Shown here: in pieces, positions 25,716-34,910 of the stretch
Layout: each line of letters begins with the position of its first letter
Position numbering within the stretch: position 1 is the stretch's first letter
Origin: Streptomyces justiciae
Lineage (GTDB): Bacteria > Actinomycetota > Actinomycetes > Streptomycetales > Streptomycetaceae
DNA: 64,000 nt
Assembly (NCBI RefSeq): GCF_015163075.1
Contig: NZ_JADDXU010000010.1
Location: 62,001 to 126,000 of the forward strand
Direction: 5' to 3'
Notes under the pieces: model-generated
Seen by the model: only the letters and a program-made list of their open reading frames with translations
Told to the model about the DNA's origin: nothing
The model's database searches: none
Program-made: the position numbers and the translations under genes

Positions 25716-26555
25716 TCACGGCTGCGTGAACGGGGTCTCGGCCTCGCCCCACGCCGTGACGTCCACCTCGTCGCCGACCGCCACCTTCCCCTGCCGCAGC
25801 ACGGAGAACTTCGCGCCGAACACCGTGCCGACGGCTCCGCGCCGGTAGGCGGCCAGGGTGCGGATGGGTTCGGGGCCGGCCTTGGCGCCGCGTTCCTGGT
25901 CCACCAGGGTGACGGCACAGCGGATGGCGAGCTTCGCGTAGGCCAGTTCGGTGTCGCCGATCCGCATGCGGTGGGCGCGGTCCTCGGTGTGGGGTACGTC
26001 CCAGCCGCCGATCACGATGTTGGGGCGGAAGCGGTTCATGGCCAGGGGTTCCGCGCCGCGTTCGGCGAGCTTCCCGTTGAGCAGGTCGAGGCTGGACCGG
26101 GACAGGACGTGCAGGGCGCCGCTGTCCGCCCAGCCGGCGGTTCCCGGTGTCCTGCCGTCGGTCACCCGGTCGTGCTCCGGCGGCACCCGCACGAGCCTGC
26201 TCGGGACGCCGAGCACCTCGGTGAGCCACCGCGCGACGGTGTCGCCCTGGTCGATGCCCCGGTACGGCTTCCCGAACAGCTCGACCGGTCGCCGTACGCC
26301 GGTGATGTCGACGTCGACGGCCACCTCCCCGTGGTCCGGCGCCCGGAGCGTGAGCCGCTCGCCGGCGCTGTCGACGCCGGGCTGGATCAGCGCGAGCGTG
26401 GGGTCACGCCGCTGCGTCCGGAACACCCCCTCCTCGCTGACGACCATGAAGGAGCGGTCGTGGGCGAGCCCGGCCGGCGTCACCACCGCCTCGCTCGCCG
26501 AGATCCCGGCGCATCCCTTCACCGGGTAGTACGTCAACTCGACGACCGTGGCCAT
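25716..26555 (-). CDS. MOSC-domain protein (YcbX/MARC-like)
   Basis: 279 residues. The N-terminal MOSC_N beta-barrel spans about 1-120 (VVELTYYPVKGCAGISASEA), and the MOSC domain about 130-265 (MNRFRPNIVIGG, then AKLAIRCAVTLVDQ with the conserved Cys that ligates molybdenum). Such proteins use molybdenum cofactor to reduce N-hydroxylated compounds. A [2Fe-2S] domain, present in YcbX, is absent. The gene diverges from the dehydrogenase at 26719 and has a visible promoter at 26605-26635. Confidence 0.9.
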   Translation of the reverse strand: MATVVELTYYPVKGCAGISASEAVVTPAGLAHDRSFMVVSEEGVFRTQRRDPTLALIQPGVDSAGERLTLRAPDHGEVAVDVDITGVRRPVELFGKPYRGIDQGDTVARWLTEVLGVPSRLVRVPPEHDRVTDGRTPGTAGWADSGALHVLSRSSLDLLNGKLAERGAEPLAMNRFRPNIVIGGWDVPHTEDRAHRMRIGDTELAYAKLAIRCAVTLVDQERGAKAGPEPIRTLAAYRRGAVGTVFGAKFSVLRQGKVAVGDEVDVTAWGEAETPFTQP

Positions 26556-26580
26556 GCCCGCCCCCTCCGGCGATCAGTAC

Positions 26581-26595
26581 GTTCCCAAAAGGAAC
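26581..26595. promoter_or_regulatory. Small inverted repeat in the MOSC leader
   Basis: GTTCC-CAAAA-GGAAC is a perfect 5-bp-arm repeat 26 bp before the MOSC start, followed by a third GGAAC at 26603. It could be an operator for the MOSC gene. Confidence 0.3.
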
Positions 26596-26604
26596 CCGAA
26601 GAGG

Positions 26605-26635
26605 AACCTATCGACGGCGCCCGGTGCGCTGTCAA
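26605..26635 (-). promoter_or_regulatory. Candidate promoter of the MOSC gene
   Basis: On the minus strand TTGACA (26635-26630) and TAGGTT (26610-26605) are 19 bp apart, close to the vegetative consensus, leaving a leader of about 40 nt before the ATG. The -35 box is part of the perfect inverted repeat 26624-26663. Confidence 0.55.
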
Positions 26636-26663
26636 TCGCGTTTCCCCCGGATTGACAGCGCAC
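26624..26663. repeat. Perfect inverted repeat holding two divergent TTGACA boxes
   Basis: GTGCGCTGTCAATC (26624-26637) and GATTGACAGCGCAC (26650-26663) are perfect 14-bp arms around 12 bp. Each arm contains TTGACA, one reading toward the MOSC gene and one (26652-26657) toward the dehydrogenase. The dyad may be a shared regulator site overlapping both -35 elements. Confidence 0.75.
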
Positions 26664-26680
26664 GGGGCATGTCAAGAAGA

Positions 26681-26700
26681 TACTGACTCGCTATTCAGTA
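26681..26700. promoter_or_regulatory. TetR-type operator before the dehydrogenase gene
   Basis: TACTGACTCGCTATTCAGTA matches its reverse complement at 16 of 20 positions, with perfect outer TACTGA/TCAGTA. It lies 18 bp before the ATG at 26719. The TetR gene two positions downstream (27947) is the obvious candidate to bind here. Confidence 0.6.
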
Positions 26701-26718
26701 ATAGTCCCAGGAGCCCCC

Positions 26719-27897
26719 ATGACCACCCCCCTGCTGTCGCTCACCTGGACCGACCACGTCACCGGCCGCCAGGGCTTCCTGGTCGTCGACCGGCTGGTGC
26801 GCGGTGTCTCCAGCGGTGGGCTGCGGATGCGCGAGGGCTGCACCCTGGAGGAGGTCACCGGACTCGCCCGCGGCATGACCATGAAGGAGGCGCTGCACTA
26901 CAACCCCCAGGGCCGTTACGTCCCGTTGGGCGGCGCCAAGGGCGGCATCGACTGCGATCCCCGGGACCCGGCGGCGTACGCCCTGCTCGTGCGCTTCCTG
27001 CGCGCGATGCGACCGTACGTCGAGAGCTTCTGGACCACGGGTGAGGACCTCGGCCTGACTCAGGACATGGTGGACCGGGCGGCGGCCGAGGCGGGGCTCG
27101 TCTCGTCGATCCAGGCCGTCTATCCGCTGCTGGACGACGAGAAGGCGGCCCGGAAGCGGCTCGCGGACGCGTTCGCGGTCGAGGTGGACGGCATCGGGCT
27201 CGACGAGCTGGTCGGCGGCTGCGGGGTCGCCGAGTCGGTGCTCACGGCCCTGGACCGGGCCGGGGTGCCGTACGCCGGGACGCGGGTCGCCGTGCAGGGG
27301 CTCGGCACGATGGGCGGGGCCACGGCGAGGTTCCTCGCGCGCGCGGGCCTGACGATCGTCGCCGTCGCGGACGTCAAGGGCACGATCGCCAACCCCGAGG
27401 GGCTGGACGTCGAGGCGCTGCTCGCCGCGCGGGACGCCTTCGGCACCGTCGACCGTGCCGTGCTCCGGCCCGGCGACCGCGAACTGCCGGGCGATGCCTG
27501 GCTGTCCGCCGATGCGGAGGTGCTGGTGCCGGCCGCCGTGTCGTACGCGATCGACGCCGCCAACCAGGAGCGGATCACCGCCCGTTGGATCGTCGAGGCG
27601 GCCAACATGCCCGTCCTGCCCGCGGCGGAGGCGCTGCTGGCCGCGCGGGCCGTCACGGTACTGCCGGACGTGGTCGTGAACTCCGGTACGAACGCCTGGT
27701 GGTGGTGGACCCTGTTCGGCGACATCGGCGCCGACGCGGACGAGGCGTTCACCCACACCCGCCGTTCCATGCGCGCCCTGGTCGACCAGATGCTGGCCCG
27801 CGCGGAAACCGACGGGACGTCCCCGCGGGCCGCCGCACACGCGATCGCCGCGGACCGGCTTCCGGTGATCGCCGAGCGGTTCGGGTGGTACCGGTAG
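26719..27897 (+). CDS. Glu/Leu/Phe/Val dehydrogenase family protein
   Basis: 392 residues. The catalytic Lys region is PLGGAKGGIDCDPRD at about residue 74, followed by TTGEDLGLTQDM. VQGLGTMGGATARFL binds NAD(P). These cytoplasmic enzymes reversibly deaminate an amino acid to its 2-oxo acid. The GGAKGG motif is glutamate-dehydrogenase-like, while the length is close to leucine/valine dehydrogenases, so the substrate is unsettled. Upstream lie a divergent promoter dyad and a TetR-type operator; the TetR gene follows 50 bp downstream. Confidence 0.88.
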   Translation: MTTPLLSLTWTDHVTGRQGFLVVDRLVRGVSSGGLRMREGCTLEEVTGLARGMTMKEALHYNPQGRYVPLGGAKGGIDCDPRDPAAYALLVRFLRAMRPYVESFWTTGEDLGLTQDMVDRAAAEAGLVSSIQAVYPLLDDEKAARKRLADAFAVEVDGIGLDELVGGCGVAESVLTALDRAGVPYAGTRVAVQGLGTMGGATARFLARAGLTIVAVADVKGTIANPEGLDVEALLAARDAFGTVDRAVLRPGDRELPGDAWLSADAEVLVPAAVSYAIDAANQERITARWIVEAANMPVLPAAEALLAARAVTVLPDVVVNSGTNAWWWWTLFGDIGADADEAFTHTRRSMRALVDQMLARAETDGTSPRAAAHAIAADRLPVIAERFGWYR

Positions 27898-27946
27898 CGC
27901 CGGAGGTCGCGTCTCCCGGCCCACCGGCACGGAATAGGGTGAGCGC

Positions 27947-28567
27947 GTGGCGAGAGTGCGGTTGAGTGTGGCCGAGCGGCGCGAGGAGTTGCTGCGGGCC
28001 GCCATCGGGCAGATCGAGGAGCGGGGCGTGGCGGCGGTCAGGATCGCCGACGTGGCCTCGTCGCTCGGGGTGAGCAACGCGCTGGTGCTGTACCACTTCT
28101 CGACCAAGGAGAAGCTGGTCGCCGCCGCGTTCGCCTACGCCGCCGAGGACGACCTCGTCCAGCTGCGCAAGCTGCTCGGCCGCCGCACGACGGCGCTACG
28201 ACGGCTGCGGTCGGCCGTGCGCTGGTACGCGCCCACGGGGCAGGCCAAGGGCTGGCGGCTGTGGATCGAGGGCTGGGCGGCCGCCTTGCGCGAGCCCGCC
28301 CTCCAGGAGGTCACCCGCGAGCTCGACAAGCAGTGGAAGGCGGCGATCGCCGAGGTCATCGCGGAGGGCGTGGCCGCGGGCGAGTTCCGGTGCCCGGACC
28401 CGGCCGCGTCGGCCCTGCGGCTGACCGCCCTGCTCGACGGACTCGCCGTCCAGCTGACGTCGTACCCGGGTGCCGTGTCCCGGGCGCGGGCCCAGGAGTG
28501 GGCGGACGAGGCACTGGCCCGGGAACTGGGGCTGGGGGCCGACACGTTGAGCGCCCAGGAGCGCTGA
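27947..28567 (+). CDS. TetR-family transcriptional regulator (BetI-like)
   Basis: 206 residues. The HTH spans about 8-55: RREELLRAAIGQIEERG, then IADVASSLGVSNALVLYHF, which resembles BetI/RutR-type regulators. The C-terminal ligand domain is helical. It starts with GTG at 27947, 50 bp after the dehydrogenase, and likely represses that gene through the 26681-26700 operator. An amino acid or its oxo acid is a sensible ligand guess, not shown by the sequence. Confidence 0.9.
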   Translation: MARVRLSVAERREELLRAAIGQIEERGVAAVRIADVASSLGVSNALVLYHFSTKEKLVAAAFAYAAEDDLVQLRKLLGRRTTALRRLRSAVRWYAPTGQAKGWRLWIEGWAAALREPALQEVTRELDKQWKAAIAEVIAEGVAAGEFRCPDPAASALRLTALLDGLAVQLTSYPGAVSRARAQEWADEALARELGLGADTLSAQER

Positions 28568-28596
28568 AGGCGGCGGCCCACCCCAGAGCACATGGC

Positions 28597-29355
28597 TCAG
28601 GTCAGTTCGTACACCGCCGTGACCGTCGCCGTCGACTTGATCTCCCCGGGCGCCAGCGGTACTCCGCTGAACCCGGCCGACGCGTCCGCGGAGACCGGCG
28701 GGGACGGGGCGAAGTAGCCGGTGCCGCCCTCGTTCAGGGAGACGAGGCGGCCTAGGTGGAGGCCGCTGAGGCGGGCGTACTGGGCGGCTTTGCCGCGGGC
28801 GTCGTCGTGCGCGGCCTTGCGGGCGCGGGCCTGGAGCGGGCGGCGGTCCTCGAGGTCGAAGACGACGGAGTTGATGCGGCCCGCGTCGCCGGTGGCGTCG
28901 GTGATGGCCTGGAGGAGCGCGCCGGTGGCGGCCGGCTCGCGGACCTTGATCGAGAAGGACTGGGCGGCCTGGTAGCCCTTCAGCGTGGACTCGCCGTCCG
29001 TGTAGTCGTAGACGGGGCTGAGGGAGACGTTCTCGGTACGGATGTCCCGGTCGGCGACGCCTTGGGCGCGTACCGCCTTCAACAGCGCGGCGGACGCCGT
29101 GTTCTGCGCCTTCAGAGCGGCCTGCGTCGTCTTGGCGACGGCCTCGACCCCGGCGCCGACCAGTGCGATGTCGGGCTCGCCGACCGCACTGCCCTCGCCG
29201 GTCACGGTGACGGTGGCGGGTGCCGCGGCGACGGCGATCGCGGGAGCGTGGCCGCCGGTGCCGGCCGCGAGGGCCGCCGGGGCCACGACGGTGGGCAGGC
29301 CCAGGGCGAGGAGGGTCACGGCGAACGCCGCGACCGGCGTACGGGGAACGGGCAT
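28597..29355 (-). CDS. Secreted SIMPL-domain (DUF541) protein
   Basis: 252 residues. A Sec signal peptide (about 1-31, ending ALAAG) precedes the SIMPL domain: ATVTVTGEGSAVGEPDIALV, later YDYTDGESTLKGYQAAQSFSI. SIMPL proteins are periplasmic or surface, and their function in actinobacteria is unknown. The ATG at 29355 follows AAGGA; a Met 14 codons upstream would spoil the signal peptide. It is convergent with the TetR gene. Confidence 0.87.
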   Translation of the reverse strand: MPVPRTPVAAFAVTLLALGLPTVVAPAALAAGTGGHAPAIAVAAAPATVTVTGEGSAVGEPDIALVGAGVEAVAKTTQAALKAQNTASAALLKAVRAQGVADRDIRTENVSLSPVYDYTDGESTLKGYQAAQSFSIKVREPAATGALLQAITDATGDAGRINSVVFDLEDRRPLQARARKAAHDDARGKAAQYARLSGLHLGRLVSLNEGGTGYFAPSPPVSADASAGFSGVPLAPGEIKSTATVTAVYELT

Positions 29356-29470
29356 GCGCGTCCGGTCCTTCCGAGGTGGGGATGACAGTGCGGTCATCCC
29401 AACACCGCGTCACGAACCGGACCGCACACCACTCCCGCGCGGTCACCTCACTGGTGGATCACGCGCCCGC

Positions 29471-30289
29471 TCAGGCCACCTTGCCGATCCGCATCTTGAT
29501 GTCGTCCGGCGACAGCGCACCCTTGGCCGTCACATGGTCGCCCGAGGACTCGCCCCGCAGCCGCCGCCCGATCCACGGCACCAGGTACTCCCGCGCCCAA
29601 TGGACGTCGTCGCGCCGCACGTCGAGCGTGCCGCGGGGCGGCAGCGGGGGCCACGGCTGGTCGGGGTCCGCGGGGACCTCCAGACCGAGCACCTGGCCCG
29701 CGCGGAGCGCCACGCGCGTGTGCCCCTCGGGAGAGAGGTGGAGCCGGTCGCCGTCCCAGGCCCGGCGGTCCTGCACGGTCTTCAGCGACCACAGGTCGAG
29801 CACGGGACAGCCGTACCGGTCGGCGATGGCTCGCACATGCCCGTTGTACGTCGCGATCTTGCCGCGCAGATGCTTGAGCACCGGCACGCCGCGGGTGTCG
29901 AAGCCGGTCGTCACCATGACGGTGCCGGCGACGGAGGTGAGCCGTTCGATCGCCCGCTCGAAGCGCTCGGCGACCTCGTCGGGGTCGGTGCCGGGTCGGA
30001 TGATGTCGTTGCCGCCCGCGCAGAAGGAGACCAGGTCGGGGGCGAGTTCCAGGGCCTTCGGGAGCTGGTCCTCGACGATCTGGTCGAGGAGCTTCCCGCG
30101 CACGGCGAGGTTGGTGTACCGGAAGTCGCCCTCGGGCCGCCGGTCCGCGAGAAGCACCGCGAACCGGTCGGCCCAGCCGACGAAGGCCCCGTCGGGGCCG
30201 GGATCGCCCACGCCCTCGGTGAAGCTGTCCCCCACCGCAACGTACGACCCGATCACTGCTCTGCTGTCACTCTTCGAATCGTCTGCCAC
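29471..30289 (-). CDS. SGNH/GDSL-family hydrolase
   Basis: 272 residues. The block order is VAVGDSFTEGVGD (Ser nucleophile), VSFCAGGNDIIRPG (GxND) and DRLHLSPEGHTRVA (catalytic Asp/His). No signal peptide is present, so this esterase or lipase is probably cytoplasmic, unlike the exported SGNH enzyme at 31102. It seems monocistronic. The acyl substrate is unknown. Confidence 0.9.
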   Translation of the reverse strand: MADDSKSDSRAVIGSYVAVGDSFTEGVGDPGPDGAFVGWADRFAVLLADRRPEGDFRYTNLAVRGKLLDQIVEDQLPKALELAPDLVSFCAGGNDIIRPGTDPDEVAERFERAIERLTSVAGTVMVTTGFDTRGVPVLKHLRGKIATYNGHVRAIADRYGCPVLDLWSLKTVQDRRAWDGDRLHLSPEGHTRVALRAGQVLGLEVPADPDQPWPPLPPRGTLDVRRDDVHWAREYLVPWIGRRLRGESSGDHVTAKGALSPDDIKMRIGKVA

Positions 30290-30401
30290 ATCGGCCCATG
30301 ATTCCCCTTCGAATGTGACCTACGCGACCGTAAGGAAGGGTTGACGTGCGGTGAGATAAGCCACTCCTAAAGTGTTGGCCAAGCCCGGAATACCTCTCCG
30401 A

Positions 30402-31118
30402 TCAGGGATGTTGTGGGCTCAACCGCCACACCCGGAAGTCACCGAAGCGGAAGTGGCTCCAGGTGGTGCGGAAGGCGAAGTGGCCGCTCGTGTACGGCTC
30501 CGGGTCGCTGTAGTCGAAGACCAGCTGCCCGTTGACCCACCACCGCTGGGTGGAGCCGTCGGAGACGATCCGGACCCGGTGCGGGGCGTTGGCCGTGAGC
30601 AGCGGCTGTGTGTAGTCGTAGACCAGCGGCCGCACCCCGGCCTCGCCGACGTACCGGCGCAGGCGGGTGGTGGTGTTGTAGTTGGCGCCGTAGCCGGAGT
30701 AGTACGTCGTGAGGTAGTCGTACTCGGCCAGGGCGCCGCCGCGCTGCGTGGCGAAGAGGTCGTCGGGGGACCGGACGTCGGTGGCGTTCCAGAAGTTGTT
30801 GAGGTCGGAGACCCGGTCGTTGACGCCGCCCTCGGACACGGGGGTCGCCGTGTACTCGATGACGTAGGGGCCTTCGAGGCGCTTGCGGAACCAGATCGTC
30901 GCGCCGGCCGGGACGTCGGACTCCAGGACGCCTCGGGAAGCGGTGACGGTACCGCCCTTCTCCAGTTCCACGGCCCACTGGCCGAGGCCGTGCCGGAAGT
31001 CGTCGTGGGCGAGGAGGCGGCGGTGGCGCGGGATCGCACTCGCGCTGGTGGCGGGCGCGAGGGCCGCGAGTGCGGCACCTGCGGCGAGGGCTCCGAAGGC
31101 TCTACGCGTGGTGGTCAT
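30402..31118 (-). CDS. Tat-exported lectin-fold protein of the pectin cluster
   Basis: 238 residues. TTTRRAFGALAAGAALAALA is a twin-arginine signal peptide. The mature part is a beta-rich jelly roll (DFRHGLGQWAVELEKGG, WFRKRLEGPYVIEYTATPV, AFRTTWSHFRFGDFRVW) resembling DUF6250/DUF1961 concanavalin-like proteins found with rhamnogalacturonan lyases. It has no clear catalytic pair that I can name. It overlaps the SGNH esterase gene by 17 bp, so the two are co-translated. A role in binding or trimming pectic oligosaccharides is inferred from its neighbours. Confidence 0.75.
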   Translation of the reverse strand: MTTTRRAFGALAAGAALAALAPATSASAIPRHRRLLAHDDFRHGLGQWAVELEKGGTVTASRGVLESDVPAGATIWFRKRLEGPYVIEYTATPVSEGGVNDRVSDLNNFWNATDVRSPDDLFATQRGGALAEYDYLTTYYSGYGANYNTTTRLRRYVGEAGVRPLVYDYTQPLLTANAPHRVRIVSDGSTQRWWVNGQLVFDYSDPEPYTSGHFAFRTTWSHFRFGDFRVWRLSPQHP

Positions 31119-32151
31119 GGGAAACGGCTCCTTCCAGAAGGGTGATCAGTCGGTCGGCCACCTTGCGGTGGCCCTGGGCGCTGGGATGGACGGTCCCGTT
31201 GAAGTCCCCGTCCGTCAGGGAGAGCCAGTCGGTCGTGTCGACGAACTCGATGCGCCTGTCGGCCAGTTGAGCCACTACGGCCGCGATGTCCTCGGCGTGC
31301 GAGCCGTTGAACGGCCGCAGCGCGAGGATGCGCGCGTGCGGTGCCGCGGTCCGCAGCTGGTCGAGGTAGGTGCGGTAGGCAGCACGGAACTCCGTCGAGC
31401 CCCACGCGGTGTCGTTGGTGCCCTGGTTCACCACGATCACATCGGCGTGACGGTCCGAATCCGCCTTGGAGCCCGCGTAGTTCCAGCCGTACGCGTCGGA
31501 CGCCGCCGGCACTCCCCCGTTGCCCGTCTGGATCACGCCCTGCCGCCCGAAGCCGACCTGGGTCAGGGAGGCGTGCAGCGCGTCGGCGACCAGCGTCGGA
31601 TACGCGGCGGTGCCGTCGGCGCAGTCGGAGGTGTTCACCTCGCACAGGGCCATGACGCCCTGGGTGATGGAGTCGCCGTAGAAGACGAACCGCGGACTGT
31701 GCACAGGGTGTTGCGGCAACAGCCGCCCGCGCACACCGGTCAGCACGACGCCGGTCTCCAGGGGCGGGGTCCACCGGTTCGCACGGGAGAACACGTCCTT
31801 CACCGACAGCTCGACCCGGTGCGGGCCGCGCCCGGCCGCGGTGATCTCGATGTCCTCGCGGTCGACCGCGTACAGCTGTTTGGGGCCGCCGTCGACCGAC
31901 ACGTAGATCTGTGCGGGCACGGTGATCGACGAGACGTCGAACAGGGCGTGGACGCTGTGCCCGGCGAAGCGGAAGCCCAGCCGGGCACCGGAGTTGACGG
32001 TGACCGCCGCTTCCGCGGTGCGGCCCCAGTGGCCCTCGTAGCCGAGGCGCCGGTCGTTCGGCCGTACGAAGTCCTCGGCGGCCGCCACGGGTTGTACCGC
32101 TCCCATGACCAGGCCCGCGGTCACCGCCGCGATCAGTCCGGCGCGTCTCAT
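31102..32151 (-). CDS. Secreted SGNH carbohydrate esterase (CE2-like, putative pectin deacetylase)
   Basis: 349 residues. A Sec signal peptide (1-25) is followed by an N-terminal beta-sandwich (30-140), as in CE2-type esterases, then the SGNH domain: VFYGDSITQG, VVNQGTNDTAW and HPSAQGH. The ATG at 32151 overlaps the stop of the PL26-like gene (ATGA). Within a cluster with an RG lyase, removal of acetyl groups from rhamnogalacturonan is the likely role. Deacetylation of other sugars cannot be excluded. Confidence 0.85.
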   Translation of the reverse strand: MRRAGLIAAVTAGLVMGAVQPVAAAEDFVRPNDRRLGYEGHWGRTAEAAVTVNSGARLGFRFAGHSVHALFDVSSITVPAQIYVSVDGGPKQLYAVDREDIEITAAGRGPHRVELSVKDVFSRANRWTPPLETGVVLTGVRGRLLPQHPVHSPRFVFYGDSITQGVMALCEVNTSDCADGTAAYPTLVADALHASLTQVGFGRQGVIQTGNGGVPAASDAYGWNYAGSKADSDRHADVIVVNQGTNDTAWGSTEFRAAYRTYLDQLRTAAPHARILALRPFNGSHAEDIAAVVAQLADRRIEFVDTTDWLSLTDGDFNGTVHPSAQGHRKVADRLITLLEGAVSHDHHA

Positions 32152-34871
32152 GACGGGATCCGATCGCCGATCAGGGCGAGGTTCTGGATCGCCGCGAGCG
32201 CCCACTGGGCCGAGGAGTTGGTGGAGACCCAGGGGATCTCCTCGGTCGTCCGCAGCACGGCCGGCGTCTTGATCGTCACCGGGTTCCAGTCGTTGGACGG
32301 GAAGTAGGTGTCGCTGCCGGTGAAGAACTCGTTCCACGCGCGTGTGGCGAGCGTGGGGTCGTTCTTGCGCTGGGCCGCGTAGGCAGTGATCCGGGAGTGC
32401 GCGGCGGGCAGCGCCGACTTCCAGGTGGAGCCGGTGAGTTGCCTCTTCTGGGCGTCGGTGGCGTTGTAGTACTGCGCGTAGTTCAGCCAGGCGGTGCGGA
32501 ACTCGGGCTCCTCGTCGCCGAACAGGGACACGAGTTCGCTGTTGGTCTCGACGAGGCCGAAGACGGCACTGAGGTGCGACACGCTCACCGCCGTGCTCGT
32601 CGTGACCGCGAACTTGCCGGTGTCCGCGTCCAGCAGCCCCGTGCCGGTGAAGAAGCCGTTGGGCTGCGCGGCGATCGTCCGCAGCGAGTTGACCAGCTTG
32701 GCCTTCGCCTTCTCGGCGTGCGGGCCGCGCCGCTCCCACTCGGTGAGCCAGGCCGCCGAGATGCCGCCCCAGTCGGTGCCGAAGCCGACCGACAGCGCGT
32801 GCCGGTCGCCGGGGGTGTAGCCGTCCGTGCGGACCTTGCGCTGCGGGTCGACCTCCAGGAACGTCCGCTCCACGTCGACGAGTTCGGACAGCAGGTCGCC
32901 GGTGCGTTCGTCGCCGGTGAGGAAGTAGTAGAAGCGGCGGTTGGCGGCCGTGGAGATGCGGACCTGCTTGGCGCTGTCCGCCCAGTGCTGCACGCCGTGC
33001 CGGGTGCCGAGGCCCGCCCACTTGCCGAGGTGGTAGACGTCGACCTCGCCGGTGTGCCGGGTCATCGCCTCCGCGAACCGGAACACCTCGGCGGAACCCG
33101 TGCGCAGGAAGTGGTACCAGAGCCAGAGGTCGGTCCCCAACTCCGAGTTGTCCCAGGCGTATCCGCCGACGTCGTAGCGCCAGACGTGCCGGTCGTTGTC
33201 GTAGGTGTGCTGGACGTCGCCGTAGTCGAGGAAGCCGTACCAGCGGTGCTGTTCACGCTGGTCGCGGTAGTAGGCGAACAGGCCGTCGAGACGGTCCTCG
33301 ATCGCCGAACGCGCCTTGTCGGCACGGTCGACGGGCGCCCAGTCGCCGAACACCCCGGCAGCATGCAGCCGTTGGGGCGTGGCGGTGAGGAGCGGCGGGG
33401 TCGCGACGGCTGCGGCCTGCGCGGCGAGCACGGTCGCCGTCGGCGTCTTCTCCAGGGCCCAGAAGGTCAGTTCACTGGTGCGGGCGATGCCGTACGGGGT
33501 GCCGAAGCCGGGCTCGTAGTCCTCGTACGTGATCTCCAGACCGCCGTCGGACTGCTCCTCGTACGTGTCCTGGCCCAGGCCGTCGTGGTAGAAGCGCAGG
33601 TCGAGCGGCTGGGCCTCCGGCGAGTAGAGCCATACGGTGGCCTCGGCGGCGTCTCCCGCGGCCCCGCGTACGTCCAGCTGGGCCGGGTGGCGCTGCCAGA
33701 AGTCCCGCAGCCCGAAGGAGAGTCCGCCGCTCGCGCCGCCGACGTAGCCGAAGCCTCCGGCGCGGCGGCCGGCCGCGGCGTGGATCCAGCCGTAGCCCGC
33801 CTTGGTGCGCTTGCGGACGGTGTAGCCGTCGGCGTTGGGCTGGGTCAGGGTGTAGTCGCCCCAGGTCGGGATGTAGGCGAGGCGACCGGAGACCCGGGTG
33901 TCCCAGGTCGAGGTGTCAGGCAGCCGCTCACCGGCGATCTGGGCCGCGCGCACCGCCGCCCCGGGGTCGCGGCGCAGCCCGGTGATGCCCTGGACGGCCT
34001 CGCTGAACAGACCGCCGCCCGAGTCGGCGAACCGCACATGGCGGTCATAGGGCCGGTCGCTCAGCGGCACGGTGAAGCGGACGCCCAGACCGCGCAGGAA
34101 GTCCCCCTGGTCCGAGCCCGGCGTCTGCTCGCCGTCCCAGACGAAGGTGTGCACCAGCCGGAAGGAGTCGGCACCGGCGAAGAAGGAGAAGCGCAGGGTG
34201 TACGGCAGCCAGTCCCGCCCGCCGCTGCGGTGCCGGCCCTCGACGCGGACGACGGCCCGGACCGGACCGTCCTGCTCCACCTCGACCTTCTCGACCCGGC
34301 CGAGGAAGTGCGAGACGTCCGCGCCCTCCCGCACCGACTCCTGGCGCAGGGCGACCAGCTTGCCGTCCCGGGCGATCTCGGCCGACCCACGCCGCACACT
34401 CCGTACGACGGTGTCGGAGCCCTTGGCGCCGAACACGGCTGTGATGACGCCGGTCGACACCTCGACGCGGCCCGCGGACCGGGTGACCGTGACCCGCTGC
34501 TCCGGCACGGCCGGGGTGCCCGCCGCCAGCTTGTAGGCGGAGGCCTTCGGGGCGCCCGGCGCGAGGGCGTGGGCCGTCCACTTCACCGAGCCGTCGGGCC
34601 AGTAGCCGGTGACCCAGCTCTGGACGGGCACCTCGTCGCCCGCGGCGGTCGTCAGCCGGAAGGTCTGCTCCGGCCGGTACGCCCCGCGCGCCCACGGCAC
34701 GCCCCAGGTGGCTCCGGCGTGGACGTCGGGCGCCACGCCCTCCAGCCAGTGCAGTTCGGTGTCGTCGGCGTCCGCCGCGGCGGCGGTGCGGGACAGGGCC
34801 CAGGAGAACTGGGCCGCGGCGGCCGCGGCTGCGGCGCCCTTGATGACGGTGCGTCGGTCGACGCCGGGCAC
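32148..34871 (-). CDS. PL26-like exo-rhamnogalacturonan lyase family protein, Tat-exported
   Basis: 907 residues. DRRTVIKGAAAAAAAAQFSW is a Tat signal. The body looks like the three-part PcRGLX architecture: an N-terminal beta domain (about 45-330), a central domain (about 340-530) and an (alpha/alpha)6-type C-terminal domain (about 560-900, with HRWYGFLDYGDVQHTYD and the long helical part). Family members split rhamnogalacturonan I backbone units from chain ends. GTG at 34871 follows GGAGG. It is first in a three-gene overlapping operon with a LacI-type operator 40 bp upstream. Confidence 0.78.
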   Translation of the reverse strand: MPGVDRRTVIKGAAAAAAAAQFSWALSRTAAAADADDTELHWLEGVAPDVHAGATWGVPWARGAYRPEQTFRLTTAAGDEVPVQSWVTGYWPDGSVKWTAHALAPGAPKASAYKLAAGTPAVPEQRVTVTRSAGRVEVSTGVITAVFGAKGSDTVVRSVRRGSAEIARDGKLVALRQESVREGADVSHFLGRVEKVEVEQDGPVRAVVRVEGRHRSGGRDWLPYTLRFSFFAGADSFRLVHTFVWDGEQTPGSDQGDFLRGLGVRFTVPLSDRPYDRHVRFADSGGGLFSEAVQGITGLRRDPGAAVRAAQIAGERLPDTSTWDTRVSGRLAYIPTWGDYTLTQPNADGYTVRKRTKAGYGWIHAAAGRRAGGFGYVGGASGGLSFGLRDFWQRHPAQLDVRGAAGDAAEATVWLYSPEAQPLDLRFYHDGLGQDTYEEQSDGGLEITYEDYEPGFGTPYGIARTSELTFWALEKTPTATVLAAQAAAVATPPLLTATPQRLHAAGVFGDWAPVDRADKARSAIEDRLDGLFAYYRDQREQHRWYGFLDYGDVQHTYDNDRHVWRYDVGGYAWDNSELGTDLWLWYHFLRTGSAEVFRFAEAMTRHTGEVDVYHLGKWAGLGTRHGVQHWADSAKQVRISTAANRRFYYFLTGDERTGDLLSELVDVERTFLEVDPQRKVRTDGYTPGDRHALSVGFGTDWGGISAAWLTEWERRGPHAEKAKAKLVNSLRTIAAQPNGFFTGTGLLDADTGKFAVTTSTAVSVSHLSAVFGLVETNSELVSLFGDEEPEFRTAWLNYAQYYNATDAQKRQLTGSTWKSALPAAHSRITAYAAQRKNDPTLATRAWNEFFTGSDTYFPSNDWNPVTIKTPAVLRTTEEIPWVSTNSSAQWALAAIQNLALIGDRIPS

Positions 34872-34910
34872 GGGGACCTCCGGGTGCGAGTGCGGATGCG
34901 ATGGCGAACA

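Noticed and set aside
31102..33021. Single 639-residue protein joining the esterase and part of the lyase region
   Set aside because: The esterase has its own signal peptide start at 32151 overlapping the lyase stop. The upstream part is shadow sequence.
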